Source of the DNA: Rufibacter roseolus
GTDB taxonomy: Bacteria > Bacteroidota > Bacteroidia > Cytophagales > Hymenobacteraceae
Assembly: GCF_017916365.1 (NCBI RefSeq)
Contig: NZ_JAFMSU010000001.1
Location: 2,245,498-2,309,497, forward strand
Direction: 5' to 3'
Length of the DNA: 64,000 bases
Both the position numbers and the translations under genes were made by a program. The stretch's first letter is position 1. The number at the start of each line of letters is the position of its first letter. The notes under the pieces are model-generated. The model worked only from the letters and a program-made list of their open reading frames with translations, searched no databases and was not told the DNA's origin. Shown one piece after another: positions 7,747 through 15,544 of this stretch.

Positions 7747-9798
7747 ATGGCACCTTGCTTTAGAGACCCGCTCTTGCGGAGCATCATCAGAAAGTTCAGG
7801 AAAAAGCAGCCGCTTGTTCTGCTATGTCTGTTGCTCATTTCCTTTTCAAGTGCGGCGCAGTTTATTCCCAAGGGAGATGCTTCACAGATTTCTACCACTT
7901 GCTACAGAATCACTCCGGATGTTTCATCCCGGTTTGGCACCATCTGGTGGAAAGACAAAATAGACCTCACCAAACCCTTCGAGGTTTCTTTCATCATCTT
8001 TTTAGGCTCCAAAGATATTGATGGGGCAGACGGCATTGCATTTGTATTCCACAATGACCCCAGGGGCATGGAGGCCCGCGGAAGTTCAGGCAGTGGGCTG
8101 GGCTTTGGTTATGATGAATTCAACCCCAATGCGGGGAATGCCATCTCTCCATCTGTGGCCATTGAGTTTGATACCTTTGACAATACCACTATTTCCTCAG
8201 GCGTACCGGTCACAGGTGACATTCCCCAGGATCATACCACCGTGGTTTATAATGGTCTGGTAAGCACCCCAAAACTGGCCCCGGTTTTCATTGACCCAGA
8301 CAAGCCCAACGTAGAGGATAATAAGTGCCACACCTACAAAATCACCTGGAACCCTGCCACCCAGGAACTGCAGCTTTTCTTTGACGGCAAGCGCCGGTTC
8401 AACCACCAGGATGACCTTGTAAGCAATGTTTTCGGGGGGGCGAAAGAGGTGTACTATGGTTTTACCGGTTCTACGGGTGGGCTCCAGAATGAACAGACCA
8501 TTTGCATCATTGATCCTGCCAGCAAGCCTGAGGCCCGGAATGACCAGGGGCAGGCCCAGCCCCTGAAACCGATAACCTTGCCCGTGATGCAGAATGACCT
8601 CCATACCAAAAACGAGCCTATCAGAGTGACTAGGGTGGTCACAGGGCCGCAGCACGGAACTACCACTATTTTCGAAAATCAGGTCATCTACACGGCCAAC
8701 CGGGGTTTTACCGGAGCCGATACCTTTGTGTACGAGGTCTGCGAGAGTGCCTCGGATCAATGCTACTCCAAATGCGCCACGGCCACCGTGACCATGCAGG
8801 TTTCTTGCCCACCCATGGCAACGCCCACCTTGCAGGCGAATGAAGCGCTGACCATCTGTGCCGGAAGCAAAATACAACTAACGGCTTCCCAGGGCGAAAA
8901 CTATATGTACCAATGGCGCAGGAATGGCCAGCCCATAGGCGGAGCTGTCAGTGTCAACACACTGGAGGTGCAGGAGGCAGGTCAGTACTCCGCTGATGTC
9001 ATCAATGCCTGTGGCGCCCTGCTCACGACCAATAATCTGACCGTTACATTGAAAGAGTTGCCATTAGCCCCCAAGGTGACCGGTGCCACTATCTGCGGAC
9101 CGGGAAGCCTTACCTTACAAGCGGTGAGTAGCACCAACGTTGAAGCCTTCCGCTGGTATGATGCGCCTACGGCCACAGTTCCTATGGTTTTGAGTACGAC
9201 CGGTACTTTCAAGACCCCTCATTTGACTAAAAGCACCACTTTCTATGTCTCAGTGGTCCAGAACGGCTGTGAAGGTCCAAAGGCTCCTGTAGAAGCCATT
9301 ATACAGCCCTTACCCCTGGTGCAGGCAGGACCCGATGTCACCATCAACCTGGGGCAGAGCACAGAACTGCAGGCGAGCGGCGGGGTTTCATATTCCTGGC
9401 AGCCCACGGTGGGGCTAAGCAACCCTTCTGGCCCTGTGACCAAAGCTCAGCCGCAGGAGACGACGACCTATACCGTGATCGCACAAGATGCCCAAGGCTG
9501 CGAGAACCAGGCTTCGGTGACGGTAACCGTCACCAAAAACGTAGTCATTCCCACGGCTTTCTCCCCAAACGGCGATGGCACCAATGAGACCTGGGAAATC
9601 ACCAACATCTTCATCTATCCTAACGCCACTCTCCGCGTCTTTGACCGTTGGGGCGGCAATGTTTATGAAGCCAAAGGCTACCGCAACGACTGGAACGGCA
9701 CCCAAAAAGGAAAACCGCTGCCCGTAGGAACTTATTTCTACCACCTCAACCTTGACCAGGGTCGCACCCTGACGGGTTCTGTCTCTATTGTAAGATGA
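7747..9798 (+). CDS. Secreted L-type lectin / Ig-like protein with T9SS type B sorting domain
   Basis: 683 residues with a Sec signal ending near Ser-Ser-Ala-Ala-Gln (residue 38). Residues about 40-260 form a bacterial legume-type lectin domain (DGADGIAFVFHNDP, GLGFGY, VAIEFDTFDN, HTYKITWNPATQELQLFFDG). An Ig/cadherin-like linker follows (ARNDQGQAQPLKPITLPVMQNDL...GFTGADTFVYEVCE), then tandem Ig-like modules with paired Cys. The last 85 residues are the gliding-motility CHU_C domain (IPTAFSPNGDGTNETWEI, VFDRWGGNVYEA, LPVGTYFYHLNL), the type B sorting signal of the type IX secretion system. It should be exported through T9SS and retained on or released from the surface as a carbohydrate-binding adhesin. 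Its stop overlaps the next start by 4 bases. Confidence 0.9.
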   Translation: MAPCFRDPLLRSIIRKFRKKQPLVLLCLLLISFSSAAQFIPKGDASQISTTCYRITPDVSSRFGTIWWKDKIDLTKPFEVSFIIFLGSKDIDGADGIAFVFHNDPRGMEARGSSGSGLGFGYDEFNPNAGNAISPSVAIEFDTFDNTTISSGVPVTGDIPQDHTTVVYNGLVSTPKLAPVFIDPDKPNVEDNKCHTYKITWNPATQELQLFFDGKRRFNHQDDLVSNVFGGAKEVYYGFTGSTGGLQNEQTICIIDPASKPEARNDQGQAQPLKPITLPVMQNDLHTKNEPIRVTRVVTGPQHGTTTIFENQVIYTANRGFTGADTFVYEVCESASDQCYSKCATATVTMQVSCPPMATPTLQANEALTICAGSKIQLTASQGENYMYQWRRNGQPIGGAVSVNTLEVQEAGQYSADVINACGALLTTNNLTVTLKELPLAPKVTGATICGPGSLTLQAVSSTNVEAFRWYDAPTATVPMVLSTTGTFKTPHLTKSTTFYVSVVQNGCEGPKAPVEAIIQPLPLVQAGPDVTINLGQSTELQASGGVSYSWQPTVGLSNPSGPVTKAQPQETTTYTVIAQDAQGCENQASVTVTVTKNVVIPTAFSPNGDGTNETWEITNIFIYPNATLRVFDRWGGNVYEAKGYRNDWNGTQKGKPLPVGTYFYHLNLDQGRTLTGSVSIVR

Positions 9799-10808
9799 AC
9801 TTCCGGACCCCTATTACCAGAATGCTGCTGCTGAGCGGCTGGCTTTTCGGTCTTTCTTTTTCTGTGGCCGGGCAGCAGAGACCTCAGTATACGCAGTACA
9901 TGCTCAACAACTACGTACTGAACCCCGCCCTTACCGGCATTGAGGACTACCTGGATCTGAAACTCAGTACCCGGAGCCAGTGGGTGGGAATTGACGGCGC
10001 ACCGCTCACGCTGTACCTCACGGGGCATACCAAACTCGGACTGAACAATCCTTCTTCCATCATAAACCAGGAGGATAACAAACAAGGAGACTTCGCGCCC
10101 ACGCTTAAGGCGTACGGAACCCACCGGAAGCACAAGCCCCATCACGGCATAGGAGGAAGCATTCTGTATGACCGTATCGGGCCTTTTGTGCGCACCGAGG
10201 TGAATGCCACTTACGCTTACCATCTGTGGCTGAACCAGGGGCTGAAACTGTCTGCCGGCGCCTCAGCAGGGTTTCTGCGGCAATCCTTCCGGGCAGACAA
10301 GGTAACTTTTGCCGATCCCGCGGATATAGTCAACACGGGCCGTTCTTCTATAAACCCTAACTTCTCCCTGGGACTGTGGCTCTACTCCCAGAACTTCTAT
10401 GCAGGGGTGTCAGGTGCCCAACTGCTGGGTCAGGACCTTTCCAGCCACAGTGAGACCAAGTTCCTACCCCATTACTTTGTGACCGGCGCCTATAAACTCA
10501 AAATATCGCCTGAGGTTGCCTTGGTACCCTCGGTGCTTATAAAATGGATGCGGCCTTTACCAGTTTCTATGGATTACAACCTTAAGGCCATCTATGATAA
10601 CCGGTTCTGGTTGGGGGGCTCTTACCGGCAGGGAGAGAGTTTTGCCGCACTGGCGGGTTTATCTCTCAACTCTTTGCTTGAAATCAGTTACGCCTATGAC
10701 CTGGGCACAGGGCCAGTCAGCAGGGAGGGCGCCGGCAGCCATGAGTTGCTGCTGGGCGTTCGGTTGTTTAATTATCGTCAGGCGGTGAGCCCCAGTAACC
10801 TGTGGTAA
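9795..10808 (+). CDS. PorP/SprF family type IX secretion outer-membrane protein
   Basis: 337 residues with a signal peptide ending near Val-Ala-Gly-Gln. The family start RPQYTQYMLNNYVLNPALTGI and the LSTRSQWVGIDGAPLTLYLTGH motif are diagnostic of PorP/SprF, an outer-membrane beta-barrel. The ATG overlaps the stop of the lectin gene (ATGA), so the two are translationally coupled. In other Bacteroidota each type B cargo is commonly encoded beside its own PorP/SprF partner, which helps its export or anchoring. This pair fits that rule. Confidence 0.92.
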   Translation: MNFRTPITRMLLLSGWLFGLSFSVAGQQRPQYTQYMLNNYVLNPALTGIEDYLDLKLSTRSQWVGIDGAPLTLYLTGHTKLGLNNPSSIINQEDNKQGDFAPTLKAYGTHRKHKPHHGIGGSILYDRIGPFVRTEVNATYAYHLWLNQGLKLSAGASAGFLRQSFRADKVTFADPADIVNTGRSSINPNFSLGLWLYSQNFYAGVSGAQLLGQDLSSHSETKFLPHYFVTGAYKLKISPEVALVPSVLIKWMRPLPVSMDYNLKAIYDNRFWLGGSYRQGESFAALAGLSLNSLLEISYAYDLGTGPVSREGAGSHELLLGVRLFNYRQAVSPSNLW

Positions 10809-10866
10809 ATCTGTGTAGCCGCTGAAACAGGACCTTCAGATAAAAGTGAAGGCCGGTCATTGAGAA

Positions 10867-10905
10867 CTGTTTTAGGGCCTTTTTTAGAAAAGAGCAGGAA
10901 TACGG
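10867..10905. repeat. Dispersed imperfect palindrome, copy 6
   Basis: Left arm CTGTTTTAGGGCC and TTTTTAGAAAA core are clear; the right arm has decayed. It lies 58 bases after the PorP/SprF stop and could form part of its 3' end. Confidence 0.5.
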
Positions 10906-10927
10906 GGGCGGTGCGTTGACAAAGGCC

Positions 10928-11196
10928 TAAAATGAAAAAGCCCGGAAAAACCGGGCCCCTTACACCAAACTAACAAACAAAACCTAATTTCTCTTCAAGT
11001 GCTGAGCTGTCTCAGCGGCCGTTCAGGCGATGGGGATTCATTCTCTGGGAGAAGACTCAGCCGCTTTCTGCCTGATTGGTGATACAAATATGCAGTGGTT
11101 TTGCGCCCTCGGCAACCTTAACCAGAGGAAGCGGGCCTTTTCCTGCCCGAAACCCGCAAAACACGGAGTGAACCGGGTAAGGCTGGCGTGAAGTGG
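10928..11196 (-). repeat. RNA-locus repeat, copy B
   Basis: Second copy of the repeat at 7036-7290, in the same orientation and 3.9 kb away, so the lectin-PorP pair lies between direct repeats. The 95-base middle section differs entirely from that of copy A, whereas the promoter-side and terminator-side blocks are kept. Confidence 0.85.
10935..11078 (-). ncRNA. Predicted small RNA B (about 144 nt)
   Basis: The same promoter arrangement (TTG, 20-base spacer, CATATTTG) and the same terminator (GCCCGG-TTTTT-CCGGGC plus T5 at 10935-10956) as RNA A. The variable part contains TCAGGC...GCCTGA and GCGGC...GCCGC pairs that could form alternative stems. Function unknown. Confidence 0.5.
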
Positions 11197-11305
11197 AGTG
11201 GCCACTCATTTGTTAGTATCCGGCTATAAAGGTATAGTGATATTTGAATAAAATGGAAAAGCCATTCTGGGCAGAATGGCTTAATGGTAAAAGGGCAAAA
11301 AAAAT

Positions 11306-11362
11306 GCTTAAAAGTAGTCTATTACCAGAGCGCAAGCGGATAGCAGAAGACTACTTTTAAGC
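11306..11362. repeat. 15-bp perfect inverted repeat
   Basis: GCTTAAAAGTAGTCT at 11306-11320 is exactly mirrored at 11348-11362 with a 27-base spacer. It lies 44 bases beyond the stop of the cupin gene. There is no T-run, so an ordinary terminator is unlikely; it may be a structured 3' UTR or a small repeat element. Confidence 0.6.
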
Positions 11363-11405
11363 TGAAATAGAGTGTGAATGTATAGTCTTTAACGACCTTA
11401 AAACA

Positions 11406-11831
11406 TTAAGGTTTAAGTGAGTATAAAGAAATGTTAGATTTTTTTTCAAAAACCTCATTCTGGCCTTCCAGGAGCAATATTTTTAAAGTCTTGTCTCCGG
11501 TGTTCCAATTCTTGTACTGGGCAAGGTCCATCCACAGGCGATCGCCGGCTTTAACATTTACAATTTTCTCCTGACCGTCTGAAGTCACCATGCGCAGGGT
11601 TCCGTCAGTGGCGGCGTAAGCTTCCTGCTCTGGAGAGGCGTGGAAATCCAGGTACTCACCTGGTTTTAGTTCTAATGACAATATGCGCAGGTTATCGGTT
11701 TTCAAAACGTGTTTGAACACTTTGGTAGTGCGGGTGGTAGGTCCGTTGGCAGGAGTGTTTCCAGCGAAGGCAGGAACCAGGGTAAACAGGAAACAAACTG
11801 TGAAAAGAGCGGAGGTTAATTTAGTTTTCAT
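11406..11831 (-). CDS. Exported small cupin-fold protein
   Basis: 141 residues with a Sec signal ending near Pro-Ala-Phe-Ala (residue 23). The remainder resembles one cupin barrel: LSLELKPGEYLDFHASPEQEAYAATDGTLRM, then VKAGDRLWMDLAQYKNWNTGDKTLKILLLE. A single His (DFHASPE) sits where cupins normally place a metal ligand, and the second His-rich motif is replaced by YKNW, so metal binding is doubtful. It may be a binding or sensing domain rather than an enzyme. No operon partner is seen. Confidence 0.65.
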   Translation of the reverse strand: MKTKLTSALFTVCFLFTLVPAFAGNTPANGPTTRTTKVFKHVLKTDNLRILSLELKPGEYLDFHASPEQEAYAATDGTLRMVTSDGQEKIVNVKAGDRLWMDLAQYKNWNTGDKTLKILLLEGQNEVFEKKSNISLYSLKP

Positions 11832-11950
11832 AATGTTTTTATGGTTAAAATTTTTAAACTTTTTTAGAAGGAGTTGCCCTCTTTTGGGTTATCCCTTTTG
11901 ATTATATAGATGCAAATTTGGGTAAAACGTTGCTTGGTTGCATGTTAATG

Positions 11951-11993
11951 GTTTGTTAAAAGGCTTAAATCCAGGATGAAGCCGAATAAACGG
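11951..11993. repeat. Dispersed imperfect palindrome, copy 7 (weak)
   Basis: GTTTGTTAAAAGGC and GCCGAATAAACGG flank TTAAATCCAGGATGAA. This is a diverged member. Apart from it and the terminator at 12226, the 11832-12289 gap shows nothing I recognise. Confidence 0.35.
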
Positions 11994-12225
11994 AAACTGA
12001 GGCTGCCTTTTTTGAGGATGAAGAAGACAAGAATTTTTTGCCTGTTTTCCTGAAAGAAGCCCCAGACTTCTTTTCGCTCCCGAACCACTAATTCTAAGAC
12101 AGGGATAAGGTATTTTACCCTAGGAAAGCATAGGGCATTACTGACCAGGAAAGGAAATTATCCACCTGAAACCGGATAATCCCCCGCTGAACATAGTAAG
12201 TAAACCTCTCGGAGGAAGGCAGAAA

Positions 12226-12263
12226 CGAATCGGGCCTGTTTTATAGAAAACAGGCCCGATTCG
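12226..12263 (-). terminator. Hairpin after priA
   Basis: A 16-bp inverted repeat (CGAATCGGGCCTGTTT and its complement) with a short loop, 26 bases past the priA stop. There is no clear T-run outside the stem. Confidence 0.6.
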
Positions 12264-12289
12264 GCTGAAAGATATTGAATGAGAAGAGG

Positions 12290-14824
12290 TTAGGAGGGGT
12301 CTACGTCAATGACCACCCGGGCGTTCTTGAACTCTTTTGTCTTAAGCAGGCTTTGCACGGCGTCCAGCACCTGGAATTTAGACTCGCGCAGATGGTTGCT
12401 GTCGCGGTCCAGTTTCACGTGAATTTCCTGCAGGAACTGGTTCCTGATCTTGAAGATGTGCGGAGCCTCGGGGCCCAGAACGCCGGTTTTACCCAGCCGG
12501 TCCACCAGTTCTTTGGCCAGCAGAATGGCCGCAGCCTCGCAGGGCCTTGCCTCGGGGTGCTTCACCGTGAGCCTGATCATCCGCACGAAGGGCGGGTACC
12601 GGAACTTGCGGCGTTCCTCAATCTCCTGCTCGTACAGGCCACGGTAGTCGCCCTCAATCACCCGCTGGAAGATGTTCTGGTTGGGGTTAGCCGTCTGGAT
12701 GAGGACCTTACCTTTGTTGCCTTTCCGGCCGGCCCGGCCACTTACCTGCACAAACAACTGGTACGCCCGCTCGTGCGCCCTGAAATCGGGGAAATGGATG
12801 ATGCTGTCGGCGCTGAGGATGCCCACTAGGCTTACGTGCTCAAAATCCAGGCCTTTGGTCACCATCTGGGTGCCTACCAGCACATTGGTGCGCTGCTGCT
12901 CAAAGTCCTCAATGATCTGCTGGTGGCTGTTCTTACGTTTGGTGGTGTCCAGGTCCATGCGCTGGATGCGGGCCTCAGGCATGATCAGCTTCAGCTCGTC
13001 CTCAATCTTCTCCGTCCCGAAACCCACCGTCTTTAGCATGGTGGAGCCGCAGGCGGGGCAATCGGTTGGTTTGCGCTCGGTGTAGCCGCAGTAATGGCAA
13101 CGGAGCTCGTTGGAGAACTTATGGTAAGAAAGACTCACGGCGCAGTTGCGGCACTTGGGAATCCAGGCGCAATCGTTGCAGTCAATGAATGGCGCGTAAC
13201 CGCGGCGGTTCTGGAACAGGATGACCTGCTCATGGCGGAAGAGCGCGTCCTGGATATCGTGCACCAAGCGCTGCGAGAAATGGCTCATCATGTTCTTGCG
13301 CAGGCTCTCGCGGCGGGTATCTACCAACTCTACCTCGGGTAAGGTGGCCTCCCCGTAGCGTTCATGCAGGTTCACCAGGCCCCAGCGGCCGCTCTGGCAG
13401 TGGTAATAAGACTCAATGGACGGGGTGGCCGATCCCAGCAGCGTCTTGGCCCCCTGGAACTGCGCCATCATGAAAGCCACCTCGCGGGCATTGTAGCGGG
13501 GCGCCGGCTCATGCTGCTTATAGGAAGGCTCGTGCTCTTCGTCCACGATGATAAGCGACAGCGAATGGAACGGCAGAAACACCGAGGACCGCACGCCTAC
13601 TACCACCTGGAACCGCCCCGACAGGATGCCGTTCCAGACTTCCACGCGCTCATTGTCTGAGAACTTGGAATGGTACACGCCCAACCTATCCCCGAACACG
13701 CGTTTAAGGCGAATCACAATCTGTGCCGTCAGCGCAATCTCAGGTAACAGGTACAGCACCTGGCCGCCGGCTTCTACGGCTTTCTGGATGAGGTCAATGT
13801 AGATCTCGGTCTTGCCGCTGCCAGTGATGCCGTGTAGCAACACCGTATTTTTCTCGTTGAACGTTTCCAGAATCTGGTCCCGGGCGGCCGTCTGGGCCGT
13901 AGATAGCTCAGAATGCAGGTAAGGACCACGGCCTTCAGCCTCAGGGAAACGACTCACCACCACGTCAAACTGCTCCAGCACGCCGTGCTTGAGTAAGGTA
14001 TTGATGGCGGATAAGGACAGGTGGGGGTTAGACGTGAGTAAGTTTTTCTCCAGGCCTTCCTCATTCATGCGCAGGTTCTGAAGAATGGGCGTGAGCTGCA
14101 CGTATTTTAGCAGCACATCCAGTTGCTTGGGTTTGGCTGCCAGCTGGTTGAAAAGCTCCTCCAGGGTCTCCTCATCGGTGGTAAACATAGGTGCCAAGCG
14201 CACCTTCTTTACCACTTTAGGGGCGTATTTCTCGGCTATTTCCTCATAGATGATGATGATCTCCTTGAGCAAAAGCGACTTGATGATCTTATGGAAGCTG
14301 GTGAGCTGCAGCAGTTGGCCTACCTCCGTGAAGGTGAGGTGCTGTTTCTGGCGCAACGCGAAAATGATCTTCTCTTCATGACCCGTGAGGGGCCACTCAT
14401 TCGTATCGGGGTGGAACTGCGGGTGCAGCTGGATTTTTGACTCGCTGCTGAGTTTCAGGGCCGAGGGGAGGGCCGCGTTGATCACCTCGCCTAAGGTGCA
14501 GAGATAGTACTCGGCCATCCAGAGGAAAAGACGCAGCTGTGGACCGGTGACCACGGGCTTCTCGTCAATGACTTCCAGCAGGTATTTGGCCTGATAATCT
14601 TTGGGCGGCTGTTCATGCACGCGTGCCACCACGCAGCTCAGTACTTTCTTGGAGCCAAACTGCACCAAGACGCGGGCACCTACCAGCACCTCATCGCTCA
14701 TCTGGTAAGGAACCCGGTACGTGTAAAGCTTGGGAAGGGGTAAAGGCAAAATGACGTCCGCGAACAGGGTAATCCGTTCAGGGACGTCATCAGCAGGAAT
14801 ATGAAATTCTAATTCTGGTGTCAA
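12290..14824 (-). CDS. priA: Primosomal protein N' (PriA replication-restart helicase)
   Basis: 844 residues, the usual Bacteroidota length. The N-terminal DNA-binding part begins ITLFADVILPLPLPKLYTYRVP. The helicase core has Walker A GITGSGKTEIY near residues 329-338 and the Walker B DEEH near 428. A zinc-binding insert with paired cysteines (CNDCAWIPKCRNC, CHYCGY, CPACG) lies near 545-590, followed by LVGTQMVTKGLDF and VSGRAGRKG motifs of superfamily 2. PriA recognises stalled forks and reloads the replicative helicase. A gene for a small exported protein lies 54 bases upstream on the same strand, and a repeat copy lies in that gap. Confidence 0.96.
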   Translation of the reverse strand: MTPELEFHIPADDVPERITLFADVILPLPLPKLYTYRVPYQMSDEVLVGARVLVQFGSKKVLSCVVARVHEQPPKDYQAKYLLEVIDEKPVVTGPQLRLFLWMAEYYLCTLGEVINAALPSALKLSSESKIQLHPQFHPDTNEWPLTGHEEKIIFALRQKQHLTFTEVGQLLQLTSFHKIIKSLLLKEIIIIYEEIAEKYAPKVVKKVRLAPMFTTDEETLEELFNQLAAKPKQLDVLLKYVQLTPILQNLRMNEEGLEKNLLTSNPHLSLSAINTLLKHGVLEQFDVVVSRFPEAEGRGPYLHSELSTAQTAARDQILETFNEKNTVLLHGITGSGKTEIYIDLIQKAVEAGGQVLYLLPEIALTAQIVIRLKRVFGDRLGVYHSKFSDNERVEVWNGILSGRFQVVVGVRSSVFLPFHSLSLIIVDEEHEPSYKQHEPAPRYNAREVAFMMAQFQGAKTLLGSATPSIESYYHCQSGRWGLVNLHERYGEATLPEVELVDTRRESLRKNMMSHFSQRLVHDIQDALFRHEQVILFQNRRGYAPFIDCNDCAWIPKCRNCAVSLSYHKFSNELRCHYCGYTERKPTDCPACGSTMLKTVGFGTEKIEDELKLIMPEARIQRMDLDTTKRKNSHQQIIEDFEQQRTNVLVGTQMVTKGLDFEHVSLVGILSADSIIHFPDFRAHERAYQLFVQVSGRAGRKGNKGKVLIQTANPNQNIFQRVIEGDYRGLYEQEIEERRKFRYPPFVRMIRLTVKHPEARPCEAAAILLAKELVDRLGKTGVLGPEAPHIFKIRNQFLQEIHVKLDRDSNHLRESKFQVLDAVQSLLKTKEFKNARVVIDVDPS

Positions 14825-14829
14825 AGCGT

Positions 14830-14869
14830 CCGGTTTGGGCCAAAGTTCGGAAAAACAGCCCGGAAACGG
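14830..14869. repeat. Dispersed imperfect palindrome, copy 8
   Basis: CCGGTTTGGGC and GCCCGGAAACGG flank AAAGTTCGGAAAA. It fills most of the 54-base gap between priA and the upstream gene. Confidence 0.5.
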
Positions 14870-14878
14870 AAACTTTCC

Positions 14879-15355
14879 TTATTTCACCTGGTACTCTTCT
14901 ACCAGTAAGACAACTTTTTTGTCTTGGGTAGCTTTATCTTGCAGCACTGTGGTATACAGCAGCACCGGCTCGTCTTCGCGGACCTCAATCCCCAGCTGGT
15001 CTACCAAGGTGGATTTAACCGGCAGCCAGACTTCTTTGTCAGCGGAGGTGAAAAGGACTTCTTTGCGGTATTGGCGGATGCTGCCCGGCTTAAAGCCATT
15101 GTTTTTCATGCGCTGGATGTTCTCCAGGCTGATGTTGCGGGTTTTGCCCTCGTACACCAGGGATAAACGGCAGGCCGAAAGGTCTATCTGTCCCGAAGGA
15201 GCTTGGGAAACGGCTGGTGCCGGGCTTTGCAGGGCTTCTAGAGTGGTTTCTGGGTGGGTTTTCTGTAAACGCTTCCAGTAACCGTCTCCATTCTGGGAAT
15301 AGGCAAAAGCCGCGCAGGCAAGCCAAAGGCCGCCCATTATTAATAACTTCTTCAC
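14879..15355 (-). CDS. Exported protein of unknown function
   Basis: 158 residues with a clear signal peptide ending near Ala-Tyr-Ser-Gln (residue 21). The mature part has a Pro/Ala-rich stretch (QSPAPAVSQAPSGQ) and a mixed alpha/beta region with no motif I recognise. It is encoded on the same strand 54 bases upstream of priA and may share its transcript, although a link between an exported protein and replication restart is not apparent. Confidence 0.65.
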   Translation of the reverse strand: MKKLLIMGGLWLACAAFAYSQNGDGYWKRLQKTHPETTLEALQSPAPAVSQAPSGQIDLSACRLSLVYEGKTRNISLENIQRMKNNGFKPGSIRQYRKEVLFTSADKEVWLPVKSTLVDQLGIEVREDEPVLLYTTVLQDKATQDKKVVLLVEEYQVK

Positions 15356-15480
15356 GTTAGCTTGGGTTTAGGTTATGGGAAGGCAACAGCTGGAAAACCT
15401 AATCGGTTCTACCGTTGAGCGAAAAACATGATTTTATTCGTAACCTTAAATATTTGTTTTCCTTAATACAACCTGGCAGA

Positions 15481-15525
15481 AAAAAGGATCGGCTTTCTCC
15501 CGTTAGAGAAACCCGATCCTTTTTT
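15481..15525 (-). terminator. Terminator of the YyaL-type gene
   Basis: A 19-bp stem with one mismatch (AAAAAGGATCGGCTTTCTC against GAGAAACCCGATCCTTTTT) lies 20 bases past the stop. T-runs on both strands suggest it can work in both directions. Confidence 0.8.
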
Positions 15526-15544
15526 CACGCCTGATAAGTAGTTC

